From Flavobacterium sp. KACC 22761 (GTDB lineage: Bacteria; Bacteroidota; Bacteroidia; Flavobacteriales; Flavobacteriaceae): DNA of 64,000 bases. This document shows, piece after piece, positions 17,749 to 27,027 of this stretch. Within the stretch, counting starts at the first letter, position 1; each line of letters starts with the position of its first letter. The DNA is taken from assembly GCF_034058155.1 (NCBI RefSeq), contig NZ_CP139148.1, positions 4,588,001 through 4,652,000 on the forward strand, given 5' to 3'. The notes under the pieces are model-generated. The model was not told the origin of the DNA, searched no databases, and saw only the letters and a program-made list of their open reading frames with translations. Made by a program: the position numbers and the translations under genes.

Positions 17749-18789
17749 ATGATTAAACTTATCAAAATAGACGAAGATTCAAGGGTTCCAAAATACAAGC
17801 AAATTGTAGATTCAATTTTACAGAATATTGCGAACGGAAACCTAAAAATAAATCAAAAAATTCCTTCGATAAACAGCTTCAGCGAGGAGTTTTATATGTC
17901 TCGTGATACAGTTGAAAAGGCATATAACATCTTAAAAGAGCGAAAAATCATTTCTTCTATTCGAGGAAAAGGCTATTATATTACCCGAACTAAACTCGAG
18001 TCGAAGGTAAATGTGCTCTTTTTATTCAATAAATTGAGCGCATATAAAATGAAAACTTATAGCTCGTTTATCAATACTGTTGGTGCAAATGCACATACGG
18101 ATCTTCATATTTATCATTGTGACGAAACTTTATTTTTGAATTTACTAGACAAATTCGAAGGCGCTTACGATTATTATGTCATCACAACGCATTTTAAAAC
18201 AGATGAATTAAAGCATTTGAGTTTTACTGATGATGTTGTTAAAGCTATCGAACGCATTCCAAAAGAGAAATTAGTCATTATGGACAATATCAAACTCGGA
18301 CTAGAAGGCGAAATCATCAAAATTTATCAGGATTTTGAAAATGATATTTATAATGCTTTAAAAGAAGGTCTTTCGAAAATTACCAAATACAAAAGACTTA
18401 TTTTGGTTTATCCTGAAAAGGCGGTTTATCCTTATCCGAGAAGAATCTTGCACGGATTTAGAAAGTTTTGTGTCGAACACGAAATCAATTTTGAGATTCT
18501 AAGCGAAGTTTACGATGATATGATTCTGAAAAAAGGCGATTTGTTTATCACTATCGAAGAATCAGACTTGGTGAATTTAATGAAACAGATTCGCGATGAG
18601 GAATTTATTTTAGGAAAAGAAATCGGCGTAATCTCTTATAATGACACACCTCTAAAAGAATTATTAGGAATCACCGTAATGTCAACCGACTTCAATGTAA
18701 TGGGGGAAACCGCTGCTCGAATGATTTTGAATAAGGAAAAAGGAGAATTTAAAGTGCCTTTTAATTTTATTGATCGGAATTCGATTTAA
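17749..18789 (+). CDS. GntR-family transcriptional regulator with sugar-binding (LacI-like) effector domain
   Basis: 346 aa. Residues about 1-75 form a GntR winged helix: VPKYKQIVDSILQNI, KIPSINSFSEEFYMSRDTVEKAYNIL and a wing IRGKGYYI. Residues about 85-346 look like a periplasmic-binding-protein/LacI-type effector domain (LNKF..Y.VITTHF, GVISYNDTPLKELLGITVMSTDF, MGETAARMIL). This fusion is the common sugar-responsive GntR/LacI hybrid of Bacteroidetes. It is divergent from rhaT, so rhamnose or a rhamnose intermediate is the likely effector (inference). The family often acts as a repressor. Confidence 0.88.
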   Translation: MIKLIKIDEDSRVPKYKQIVDSILQNIANGNLKINQKIPSINSFSEEFYMSRDTVEKAYNILKERKIISSIRGKGYYITRTKLESKVNVLFLFNKLSAYKMKTYSSFINTVGANAHTDLHIYHCDETLFLNLLDKFEGAYDYYVITTHFKTDELKHLSFTDDVVKAIERIPKEKLVIMDNIKLGLEGEIIKIYQDFENDIYNALKEGLSKITKYKRLILVYPEKAVYPYPRRILHGFRKFCVEHEINFEILSEVYDDMILKKGDLFITIEESDLVNLMKQIRDEEFILGKEIGVISYNDTPLKELLGITVMSTDFNVMGETAARMILNKEKGEFKVPFNFIDRNSI

Positions 18790-19109
18790 AAAAAGGTTCA
18801 AAGTGGCAGAGTGACAAAGGTTCAAAGGTTTTTAAATTTTGTAATCTCGCAAAGACGCCAAGTCGCCAAGTTTTTTAATGAATTGCGTCCAGCTTTAGCT
18901 GGATGAATTTATCAGAATGTAAAAAGGCTTTAGCCAAAAAACGCATTTTTGGCTAAAGCCATTCAAAATTGACTTTTACGAAACCTCCAGCTAAAGCTAG
19001 AGGCAATTTATATTTTAAACTAAAACTTTACGACTTGGCGTCTTTGCGAGATTAAAAGATATAATCTAAAAAACTTTGAACCTTTGTCACTTTGTTACTT
19101 TGAAACTTT
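18790..19109. repeat. Nested inverted-repeat element, four concentric arm pairs
   Basis: Fills the spacer between the convergent GntR and PL11 genes. From outside in: AAAGGTTCAAAG-type arms (18792-18829 versus 19073-19109); AATCTCGCAAAGACGCCAAG and beyond (18843-18865) exactly matched by its complement at 19031-19053; a GCGTCCAGCTTTAGCTGGA arm (18884-18902) versus TCCAGCTAAAGCTAGAGGC (18986-19004); and GGCTTTAGCC (18926-18935) versus GGCTAAAGCC (18951-18960). The right outer arm runs into the last codons of the PL11 gene. Related pieces recur at 20985-21048 and 39074-39235. Confidence 0.8.
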
Positions 19110-20951
19110 AACCAAAATTATATTCGATTTTGGTGCCGGTTTCATATCTTTTCCCATATAAAAACTCGTATGCGGAGGCTGATTATAACCAACATTCTGC
19201 CAAGCAATGCTCAATCTATATTGCGGATCGTGCATTAAAGTATATTGTCTTACATTGGTCGAAATTATTGTTGAATAAATACGAAGTTCTTTATTATCTT
19301 CTGATCTTAAAATTAGTTCTTCACGCCAGTCGCCCAAAATATCAGCAGAAAGTGCCGGAGTCGATTTTGTACCGTTATTCGAAACTGCGCCTGTTGCGGT
19401 AAACAATCTTCCTTTGTTGTATTTATCAATATGATTAGAATCTAGCAATTCTCGTGAAGTATCATCATCCCAATAAATTAAAAAATTAATGGAGTTTGGT
19501 GCTTTTCCAACAACCTTTCCTTTCATATCATACAAATCGGGCGAACCAGAATACCAAAACTGCGCTCCTCTTAATTCAGGATCAATGTTATCTGCAACGC
19601 CTCTGCCCACATCTTCATTTATAGAACCAGTAAACAACACTTTTCCATCTTTTGCAGCAAAAATAGTTGCACCCGGACCCGTCGTACCATTCTCAATTTC
19701 GTGAATCCCAAAAACTTCAAGACCTGGAAGATCCGGATCTAAATCAGAAACATGAATCGCATCACCATGTCTGAAACCTGTTGTATATAAGCCTTGCCCG
19801 TTGTCATCAACGCACATCGATCCGTAAATGATTTCGTCTTTGCCGTCATTATCCACATCAGTAACGGTTAGATTATGATTTCCCATTCCCGAATACGGAT
19901 TTTCAGAATCTTTGCTATCAAAAACCCATCTCGAAGTCAGTTTGCCATTTTTAAAATCCCATGCTGCTAAAACCGTTCTTCCGTAATAACCGCGACACAT
20001 TACAACACTCGGATGAACTCCGTCCAGATAAGCAACACAAGCCAAGAAACGATCCATACGATTTCCTTTTGTGTCATTTCCGCCACTTCCACCATGTCCA
20101 CCCCAGCCAGCAAGATCGCCCCTTTCGGCAATATAATCAACAGTTGTAATGAGTTTTCCCGTTTTTCCGTCAAAAACAGAAAGATACTCTTGACCTTTTA
20201 AAATTTTTCCATAAGTTCCCGAATTTGGATCACGGTCAACCCAATCTTTTGAAGCATCTCCAACAACATTATTTTGGCTATCTGTTGTTCCGTCGGCCGT
20301 TTTGCAAACCAATTCTGCAATTCCGTCGCCATCCAAATCATAAACCATGAATTGTGTATAATGTGCGCCTTCACGAATGTTTTTGCCTAAATTAATTTGC
20401 CACAAAAATTTTCCTTCCAAAGTATAAGCCTGAAAAATAGGCGGATCTGTAATTCCGGTATGCGAATTGTCATGTCCTTTTCCAGTCATGTGAACAATCA
20501 AATCGTATCTGCCATCTCCATCCAAATCTCCAACCGAAATATCATTTGCTGTATAACCTTCAATTTGTTTTAATTGAATCGACAAATAATCTTTATCAGC
20601 ACTTGAAGCCGGAATGGTAAAACTTCCTTTTGCATCACTTTCTTTTCCTTTTAAAACTGTTTTTACAAACCAAGTATTATCTTCCTGAACATCTGCTTTT
20701 GCATCCACAAAATTTGTCGCTCCGGAAATGGGTTTGTCATTTAATTTAATTGCTTTTTTAGTACCGCTTTTTCGATACAAATTAAAAGCAAGATTATCAG
20801 GATCGGTTCCTAGGACACGCCATCCAATAAAAAACTGATTGTTGCTTTTTACAGCAATAACGCCTCGATCGAGATTTTCCATTTGCCTTTGACTGAATAT
20901 ATTTAGGCTTAAGAAAAGCAGTATTACTACAAAGTTTTTATTATTTTTCAT
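19095..20951 (-). CDS. PL11 rhamnogalacturonan lyase
   Basis: 618 aa from the start chosen here (MKNNKNFVVILLF, signal peptide ending LNIFSQ). Secreted family PL11 endo/exo lyase that cleaves the GalA-Rha backbone of RG-I by beta-elimination. Hallmarks: VLGTDPDNLAFNLYRK, a beta-propeller with repeated calcium-binding D-x-D-G-D-G loops (VGDLDGDGRYDLIVH, DLDGDGIAELVCKT, DVDNDGKDEIIYG), GWGGHGGSGGNDTKGN and MCRGYYGRTV. A longer frame begins at 21002, but those 17 extra residues are encoded by an intergenic repeat, so the ATG at 20951 is preferred. It is probably transcribed after the 21108 and 23427 genes. Confidence 0.95.
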   Translation of the reverse strand: MKNNKNFVVILLFLSLNIFSQRQMENLDRGVIAVKSNNQFFIGWRVLGTDPDNLAFNLYRKSGTKKAIKLNDKPISGATNFVDAKADVQEDNTWFVKTVLKGKESDAKGSFTIPASSADKDYLSIQLKQIEGYTANDISVGDLDGDGRYDLIVHMTGKGHDNSHTGITDPPIFQAYTLEGKFLWQINLGKNIREGAHYTQFMVYDLDGDGIAELVCKTADGTTDSQNNVVGDASKDWVDRDPNSGTYGKILKGQEYLSVFDGKTGKLITTVDYIAERGDLAGWGGHGGSGGNDTKGNRMDRFLACVAYLDGVHPSVVMCRGYYGRTVLAAWDFKNGKLTSRWVFDSKDSENPYSGMGNHNLTVTDVDNDGKDEIIYGSMCVDDNGQGLYTTGFRHGDAIHVSDLDPDLPGLEVFGIHEIENGTTGPGATIFAAKDGKVLFTGSINEDVGRGVADNIDPELRGAQFWYSGSPDLYDMKGKVVGKAPNSINFLIYWDDDTSRELLDSNHIDKYNKGRLFTATGAVSNNGTKSTPALSADILGDWREELILRSEDNKELRIYSTIISTNVRQYTLMHDPQYRLSIAWQNVGYNQPPHTSFYMGKDMKPAPKSNIILVKVSK

Positions 20952-20984
20952 ATTGTATTTTAAAATGTGAATATGTTCTTTTTT

Positions 20985-21048
20985 AATCTCGCAAAGACGC
21001 ATGGAAAATTAAAAGCTAAACTTTGCGTCTTTGCGACTTTGCGAGATT
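20985..21048. repeat. Inverted repeat of the AATCTCGCAAAGACGC family
   Basis: Left arm AATCTCGCAAAGACGC (20985-21000) and right arm GCGTCTTTGCGACTTTGCGA and onward (21025-21048). This is the same unit as the second arm pair of the 18790-19109 element. It lies just upstream of the PL11 start. Confidence 0.75.
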
Positions 21049-21107
21049 ATCTACTTTTTTCAACTAAAAAAAACTTAGAGTCTAAGAATCTCAATAACTT
21101 AGAATCT

Positions 21108-23234
21108 TTAAAAAAACTTCTTAAATCCTTCACTTTTTACTTTCCAAGTTCCGTCTTTTGGGAAACCTGGGTTTTGTTCTGTGGTTCCGTCCCAGCCAGC
21201 GCACATCATGGCAACGGCAGTTAATAATCCTCCATTTCCTGGAAGGTAAAGTGTCAGTCTTTCTGCCTGATAATTATGTCCGTTTTTTAAATACGTATTT
21301 GTCGTCACATTCATAAACAAGGCATCAATTGCTTTTTCTGGCATATTTAATCTTGTGGCAGACATTGCCGTCATCGGGAAATCCCAACCCCAAGTTTTGT
21401 CCCAAGACCAAGTTTTCCAAACCAAATCAAAAGTATTTTTCATGATTTTTTTATCCAAAAGAGAAGTTTCAGGAAGCATTCCGAAAGTTCCCAAAACAGA
21501 TGGATGATCGGTTTTGAATTCTGGATTAGTATAAGAATCTGTTGCACTTTCTGTCGCCAAATAAACATCACCCGAAACAGGAAGTTTTGATAATTTTGCC
21601 AAAACAGTTTCCCATTTTTCAGGTACTTTTTGGTTTAATTTTTTCTTCCATTCAATAGCTGTTTTCAAAGCCCAATTCCAATATGCTAATTCATAAGTTG
21701 GATTAAAAGTTTCCATAGCCTTAAAGCGTTCTTGCGCTGGAATAACACCCGGACCTAAAACATAACGATCTGTTTTAGCATCATAATTCGCAAACGAAGC
21801 CATGAAATTTGCTGTTTCAAAAACGCGTTCACTATACAGCTTTAACGTTTCTGCTGTTGGTTTTGCACGATACATCAAATCAGCATAAGTAATGAAATGC
21901 GGCTGTTGCCAAATCAAAAATGAACCTACTGATGACGGACTTTCATTCCCTTCAGGATCTGTCATTTTTTGCCATCTTGCACCTTCAAAACCTTGTCTTT
22001 TGGCAATATTTTTTGCTTTATCAAAAACTTTTTGATACCACGGAAGGCTTTTTTCTAATAATTCTGGCCTATTCCAAAGTACAAAATGGACACCATGCCA
22101 CCAATGCATTTCTAAATGCGGTTTTCCGTACCAACTGTTATAAGTCAAACCTGTTTCCTGAGGCGGTACTTTTCCAGTACATTGCAGTTTTGTCAAATAT
22201 TGCGAAAGAATTACTCTTCGTTCTAACTCTTTGGCTCGCGGATCTGTACTTCCTGAAAAATCAACTGCAGCGCCACTTTTCCAGAAATTTTCCCAGCCTT
22301 TTATACTGCTATTTTGAATAGTTTCAAAAGAAGAATTTTGAGTTTTATTAGCTACCAAAGCAAAAAGACAGCTCAATTCTAATGTATTGGTATTTGAAGC
22401 TTCAATTACAAAATAATGATCTGATGCTTTTTTAATTTGCGCATTTCCTTTCCACATTAAATCAACGTTGTATGAAATGCTGTCCATTACATGTGTTACA
22501 ACTGCTTCTGTTTTTGATTTTTGTTTTAGTGTGCTTGTATAATTTTGCGTTCCTTCATATTTGGTTCCAAAATCGGCCCAATCACCAGTTGGAAAAGGGA
22601 TTTTTAAACTAATTTTTAAGCGTTTCTGTTGCAATAAATCTGATTTTACTTTTACGCCAATTGCGTCTTTTTCTTGATGTGAAGCGGTCAAAACTGTAAC
22701 CGGAGTTCCTTCAACTTCAAAATAACTTTCGATTTCGCCTGTCCATAAATTCAGTTTTTGAGAAATCGATTTAATGTCCGTTGACTTAGCCAAACTTCCA
22801 TCTTTCTTCAAAATTTCAAAGCCTAAATTCCCCAATTGCACTAAATGCGGATTTTGTCTGAACCAATTTATGGCGTCAACTTTTCTTTTTGGTTCTTTTA
22901 TCTGAACCGTATACGAAACATTTCTGCCATACTGCTGATAGTCTTTTAAGGTTTCAGAAAACTTAAAATTCTCTGTGTTTTTATAACTGTCCCAACCCCA
23001 CTCCGACTCCGTTCCTAACGGAATTCCGTTTTGATAAGTTTTTGGAAAAGTTTGCAATCCCGTTGCATCGACAGTAAAGGCAAAAGCACCGTTTCCAACA
23101 GTCAAAGAAGCCAAAGTGTCAATAGCCGTAATTTGAACGTTATGGCGATTCACAAGAGCTTTTCGATCGATTTTCTGTTGCGCTGACAACGAAATCGCAA
23201 ACAGAAATAAAGTAATTAATTGATATTTTTTCAT
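21108..23234 (-). CDS. Secreted (alpha/alpha)6-barrel glycosidase-like protein, family unassigned
   Basis: 708 aa with a signal peptide (MKKYQLITLFLFAISLSAQ). The N-terminal ~300 residues look like a beta-sandwich (NGAFAFTVDATGLQTFP, later LKISLKIPFPTGDW). The rest has the aromatic-rich helices of an (alpha/alpha)6 barrel: WYGKPHLEMHWWHGVHF (about 368-385), WSWDKTWGWDFPMTAMSA (about 610-627) and LYLPGNGGLLTAVAMM near the C-terminus. This plan resembles GH65/GH95-like enzymes, with Glu in LEMHW and Asp in WGWD as possible catalytic residues, but I cannot assign a family. Context (PL11 downstream, DUF4450 upstream) suggests an exo-acting enzyme on RG-I oligosaccharides or side chains. Confidence 0.6.
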   Translation of the reverse strand: MKKYQLITLFLFAISLSAQQKIDRKALVNRHNVQITAIDTLASLTVGNGAFAFTVDATGLQTFPKTYQNGIPLGTESEWGWDSYKNTENFKFSETLKDYQQYGRNVSYTVQIKEPKRKVDAINWFRQNPHLVQLGNLGFEILKKDGSLAKSTDIKSISQKLNLWTGEIESYFEVEGTPVTVLTASHQEKDAIGVKVKSDLLQQKRLKISLKIPFPTGDWADFGTKYEGTQNYTSTLKQKSKTEAVVTHVMDSISYNVDLMWKGNAQIKKASDHYFVIEASNTNTLELSCLFALVANKTQNSSFETIQNSSIKGWENFWKSGAAVDFSGSTDPRAKELERRVILSQYLTKLQCTGKVPPQETGLTYNSWYGKPHLEMHWWHGVHFVLWNRPELLEKSLPWYQKVFDKAKNIAKRQGFEGARWQKMTDPEGNESPSSVGSFLIWQQPHFITYADLMYRAKPTAETLKLYSERVFETANFMASFANYDAKTDRYVLGPGVIPAQERFKAMETFNPTYELAYWNWALKTAIEWKKKLNQKVPEKWETVLAKLSKLPVSGDVYLATESATDSYTNPEFKTDHPSVLGTFGMLPETSLLDKKIMKNTFDLVWKTWSWDKTWGWDFPMTAMSATRLNMPEKAIDALFMNVTTNTYLKNGHNYQAERLTLYLPGNGGLLTAVAMMCAGWDGTTEQNPGFPKDGTWKVKSEGFKKFF

Positions 23235-23248
23235 TTGGTTGTTTTTTG

Positions 23249-23352
23249 GTTTCAGGTTTCAGGTTCAAAAGGCTTCGACTTCGCTCAGCCTGACATAAAA
23301 ATTGTTTATTATGAAAACGATTGTCACCCTGAGCGTCCCGAAGCTTCGGGAG
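23249..23352. repeat. Heptamer pair and imperfect inverted repeat
   Basis: Two GTTTCAG-type heptamers (23249-23263) are followed by an imperfect inverted repeat: CGCTCAGCCTGACA (23282-23295) against TGTCACCCTGAGCG (23322-23335), then a short perfect palindrome CCCGAAGCTTCGGG (23337-23350). It is non-coding, between the 708-aa gene and the DUF4450 gene. Confidence 0.6.
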
Positions 23353-23373
23353 AAGGCTCGTTTTCCATTTAAC

Positions 23374-23440
23374 ATCTCACATTTTACAATTATCAAATTA
23401 TCAAATTGACACATTCTCTAATTATCTCATTCTCTAATTA
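23374..23440. repeat. Low-complexity heptamer-like spacer
   Basis: A run of units such as ATCTCAC, ATTTTAC, AATTATC, AAATTAT, CTCTAAT and TATCTCA covers the end of the spacer and the stop codon of the DUF4450 gene (23427). Period 7 is approximate. Confidence 0.4.
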
Positions 23441-26400
23441 AAGTAACACTCATCAAACCAATCACCACATCATTCGCAATAGTTCTCAAAGTCATACTTT
23501 TTAATGTTTTATTTTTATCCAAAAGCAAATCCAAAATCGTTCCTGCACCGCCATCAACGCCATAATTTGTGAATCCTTTTACAACTGTAAAATCTTTAAA
23601 ATCTCTTGAAATTTCTCCGGTTTTCAGATAAACTCTTGGCGGTTTTGGTGCATCGGTTGTAAAAGCTAATCCGTCAATAAAATAGTCTTGTTCGATTGGC
23701 CACCAATTTTCTGGATTTTTCAAAGGCAAAATTTCAGAAGTTCCATCTGTATAATTCATAGTTATTTCTCCATTTGTGATTCGACTTTGCATTGGGTTGG
23801 TTGATCCGGCAAGCATGAAATAAACATGTGAAGCTTTTCCGTTTAACGGAATATCAACGCTTTTTGGATAATTATCCCACATCGAAGTAAAGATGATATT
23901 CTTCTGATTTTCCTCCGAAGGCGTTTTGAACGGAATCCCATTTGGTGTTTTAATTTCTCCAGTTTGTTTTGCTTTTTCGCGCAAACCTTTATCATCAATT
24001 TTCACTGAAATATTAGGATAACACCAATTTCCAATTCCTTGTTTTGGAAGCTGTAACGTTACTGTTTGTGGTCTTGGTGATAAATATTCGTTTGTGAAAA
24101 TATCTGTAACTTTTGCATTGAAATAATTAGAAAGCGAAATGGTTTCAGCTCGTTGCGATTTATCCAAGGGAAGATCCCAATTAGTAACTTTTTCAGGTTC
24201 TTTTTTACTTTTTAAATTCAATTCAAATGGTTTCCACCAAGAAAAATCGCCTTGTTTTAATTGGATAAAGACTATTTTATTTCCTTCGCCATTTAGGGTT
24301 GAATTGAAAGTTTTTTCCGTTTTTTCGATTTTATCCAAAACTGTTTGCGGATCATAAACCGAAACAATTTCTCCCTTATCAATCTTAACATTTATAGCTT
24401 CTCCTGAATTGTACGAAGGCTTAATAGCCATTGTTTCCAAAGTTCCCCCTTTCCAATTCACAACAACATCATAAACTGCGCTATACGGCAATTCAATGCT
24501 AATCTTTGGATTTCCAATGCTTTCCGGAATTGCTTTCCACGACACATTTTTTCCGTTTATTTTAATACTTTCTATAGCGTCAAAATAGGCATTCAGAATC
24601 AATTTTAAATTCATTTTTGATGTAAAATGATTTTCTATATGATAAGTGTCGTGCTTATTTTTTCTATTGAAAGCAATCGAAACATCTGGAATTTCTAAAG
24701 ACGCTTCTTCCCATTCTTTAGGAAAACCCGGCTGAATCGTCAAAACTTCCGCAATGGCGTCTGGTTGAATTCCGAAAAGCCCTTCCACTAAAGTTCTTGA
24801 TGCCATTCCGATTGGATCCGCAAAATCGCGGTACAATTCACCACGCATTTTATCTTGATATAAAAGTTGTTCAAAACCACCCGGAGAAGCGCTCAAATAA
24901 AGACTTTCGATCAAAACACTTTCCCACATTTTGAACGCTTTTTCTGATTGTCCGCCTTGCCAAAAAGCCAACGAAGTATGTAATTGCTCAGCCAAAGCCA
25001 CATTATTAATCGACCAAGTATAAGGTTGCCAATTTGTGGTACTGATTACATAAAGATCTTTTTTATCCAAACCTTCTGCCGAAATTGGAATATGAGGAAT
25101 CTGTTTATCAACATAATTCAGCATTTGATAACTCTCAAACGGATTTGACAATTCAGAATCTATTGTATGATATATGCTCCAAACTCCGGGAGAATCGTGC
25201 AATAATCGGTTTCCTAAAGCGTCTTTGTATTCGGCAAAAATTCCTTTTTTAGAAAGCCAAAGTTGTTCGTTTGAAGCTTTTAAAATTTTCTCCGCTTCTT
25301 TTTCATAAGGTGTTGCATCTTTTCCAATTTTCTTAGCTAATTCAGCAACCGTTTTATTCGCATAAAGATTATACGCTGAAGAATGAATTACAGCTCCACC
25401 GCTATATTGCAAAGCATCACTCGCCCAAATTGTCGCGTAAGCATCGTAAAGTCCGTCATTATCAGGATCGAAATTTCGTTTTTCCCAGTTTAAATGTCGT
25501 TCAATTGTAGGCCACATTTCTTTCAAAAAAGCGAGATCACCCGTCCATTTAAAATGACGTAACATCTGGTCGAAAAAAACCAAATTCATATCGTAATGAT
25601 GTGCAACGGTATTTTTATTTGGATTTCGGGAAATGTAACCACTGCTGAACATGGATGTTCCCATTTCTTCTTTTTGACGCGCCAAGTTTCGTTCTTCATC
25701 CAGGACAATCGGACCACTTTCAGGCGAAGTTACTTGCGAATTGCTGTAACTTGTAAAATGTGTTTTTGCTCTGTCGTGCCAACCTAACGGATCTGCCGTA
25801 TAAGCGCCACGCCACGCATTCAAATACATTCTCCAAGCAATTGCACCGTGTAAATACGCTGGATTTTCCCAAATTCCGTCAGAAGCAATTGAAAGCGCGA
25901 AACCTAAATTATTGATATAAGGATCTGGCGTTTTTACTTTTACACGATTCGCTAAAACTTGCGTTTCCTGAACTGATTTTTCATAAAGCTGTGCGATTTC
26001 TTTTTGCGAAATAGCTGTTTTCAAATCTTCTGGAGAAAATAACCAATAAATAGCTTTTTCTGAAATGCTTTTTATTTTTCCTGAAATAATGGGCAATTCC
26101 TCTGCTTTCGAATTATACAATTCCAAAGGCGAATTTTGATTTTTTGCATTAGCCAAAAGCACTTTCGATTCAGGAAAAAATCCATTTAAACTTTTATTAT
26201 TTCCTGTTTTTTGCTTGTTACTTTCAGAACCATATTCCAATAAAAAAGACTGCTTTTGTAAAGTGTATTTATTACCAAGACAATATTCTGGCTGTAAATA
26301 AAATACCGATTCCGGATCAGCACCAATATCGCCGTCACGACTGAATTTCTTTCCGGTTGCACCACCAAAAACCCAAATCACATTGACATTTTTAGAAATG

Positions 26401-26834
26401 TCCTTTCCATATATTTTTACGATAAAACCTTCTTTTTCTTTTAAAGCGACAACATCGACAAACAATTTTCCTTTTCCTAAAATCGCATCTTCAATTGTGT
26501 AATGCATTGTGCCCAAAACATATCTGGTATCAATTTTAGAAGCTTCGGTAATCCATTTACTTTCTTTTCCGTTTAAGATTCCGAGTTTAAAATTCCCTCC
26601 CATTCCCGGCATATACATGGCAAATTCAGGCAAATCGCCCGTTTCAACTCTAAATCCTGTATTCGAGCCATAGAGCGCGCGATTGAATTTTCGGATTCCA
26701 TTTTTTAAGACAAAAGCATTTTCCTCTGGCGCATAATGCAGTTTGCGCACTTCTTTATTTTGTCCAAAACTTAAAATTGGAAATAAAAAAAGCAAACTGA
26801 AAAGCGTTGTAAAAGAATATTTTTTTGTTTTCAT
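23427..26834 (-). CDS. DUF4450-type secreted glycosidase-like protein
   Basis: 1135 aa from ATG 26834 (MKTKKYSFTTLFSLLFLFP, signal peptide ending SFGQ); a TTG 18 bp earlier is less likely. The N-terminal ~230 residues (NGIRKFNRALYGSNTGFRVETGDLPEF, MGGNFKLGI, WITEASKIDTRYVLG) fit the DUF4450 domain. The middle holds a six-hairpin barrel signature, with FDPDNDGLYDAYATIWASDA near residues 455-475 and AIAWRMYLNAWRGAYTADPLGWHDRA. C-terminal beta domains follow. Such proteins are frequent in pectin loci but lack a settled activity that I know of. An exo-hydrolase acting on rhamnogalacturonan is plausible. It heads a minus-strand unit with the 21108 gene and PL11, behind its own CAGGA-type operator. 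Confidence 0.75.
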   Translation of the reverse strand: MKTKKYSFTTLFSLLFLFPILSFGQNKEVRKLHYAPEENAFVLKNGIRKFNRALYGSNTGFRVETGDLPEFAMYMPGMGGNFKLGILNGKESKWITEASKIDTRYVLGTMHYTIEDAILGKGKLFVDVVALKEKEGFIVKIYGKDISKNVNVIWVFGGATGKKFSRDGDIGADPESVFYLQPEYCLGNKYTLQKQSFLLEYGSESNKQKTGNNKSLNGFFPESKVLLANAKNQNSPLELYNSKAEELPIISGKIKSISEKAIYWLFSPEDLKTAISQKEIAQLYEKSVQETQVLANRVKVKTPDPYINNLGFALSIASDGIWENPAYLHGAIAWRMYLNAWRGAYTADPLGWHDRAKTHFTSYSNSQVTSPESGPIVLDEERNLARQKEEMGTSMFSSGYISRNPNKNTVAHHYDMNLVFFDQMLRHFKWTGDLAFLKEMWPTIERHLNWEKRNFDPDNDGLYDAYATIWASDALQYSGGAVIHSSAYNLYANKTVAELAKKIGKDATPYEKEAEKILKASNEQLWLSKKGIFAEYKDALGNRLLHDSPGVWSIYHTIDSELSNPFESYQMLNYVDKQIPHIPISAEGLDKKDLYVISTTNWQPYTWSINNVALAEQLHTSLAFWQGGQSEKAFKMWESVLIESLYLSASPGGFEQLLYQDKMRGELYRDFADPIGMASRTLVEGLFGIQPDAIAEVLTIQPGFPKEWEEASLEIPDVSIAFNRKNKHDTYHIENHFTSKMNLKLILNAYFDAIESIKINGKNVSWKAIPESIGNPKISIELPYSAVYDVVVNWKGGTLETMAIKPSYNSGEAINVKIDKGEIVSVYDPQTVLDKIEKTEKTFNSTLNGEGNKIVFIQLKQGDFSWWKPFELNLKSKKEPEKVTNWDLPLDKSQRAETISLSNYFNAKVTDIFTNEYLSPRPQTVTLQLPKQGIGNWCYPNISVKIDDKGLREKAKQTGEIKTPNGIPFKTPSEENQKNIIFTSMWDNYPKSVDIPLNGKASHVYFMLAGSTNPMQSRITNGEITMNYTDGTSEILPLKNPENWWPIEQDYFIDGLAFTTDAPKPPRVYLKTGEISRDFKDFTVVKGFTNYGVDGGAGTILDLLLDKNKTLKSMTLRTIANDVVIGLMSVTLIRE

Positions 26835-26941
26835 AAAGCAGTAAAATGGCAAAATCTAAATAAGAATTAAATAAAATTAAAATCGCTTTTTTTTATCAAT
26901 TCAATAATTCTGATGCAATTTCTTTGTTTTTTTGTGGTATA

Positions 26942-26959
26942 CTATCCTGTACCTTCCTG
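26942..26959 (-). promoter_or_regulatory. Direct-repeat operator upstream of the DUF4450 gene
   Basis: On the minus strand CAGGAAGGTACAGGATAG: two CAGGA half-sites 10 bp apart, 108 bp before the ATG at 26834. No good -7 box is visible at the expected distance (only AGAAATTG near 26916-26923), so this is the weakest promoter of the set although the operator itself is good. Confidence 0.6.
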
Positions 26960-27027
26960 ATTTACGAAATATATAAAGCATATTAATTTTCAGCATTTTG
27001 AATTAAACAATAATCGCTTGATATAAC

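Noticed and set aside
20951..21002. 17-residue N-terminal extension of the PL11 protein starting at 21002
   Set aside because: The extension is encoded by an intergenic inverted repeat (20985-21048) and precedes a clean signal peptide starting at the ATG at 20951.
26834..26852. Upstream TTG start of the DUF4450 gene
   Set aside because: It adds six residues before a normal ATG-initiated signal peptide; the ATG at 26834 is the simpler start.
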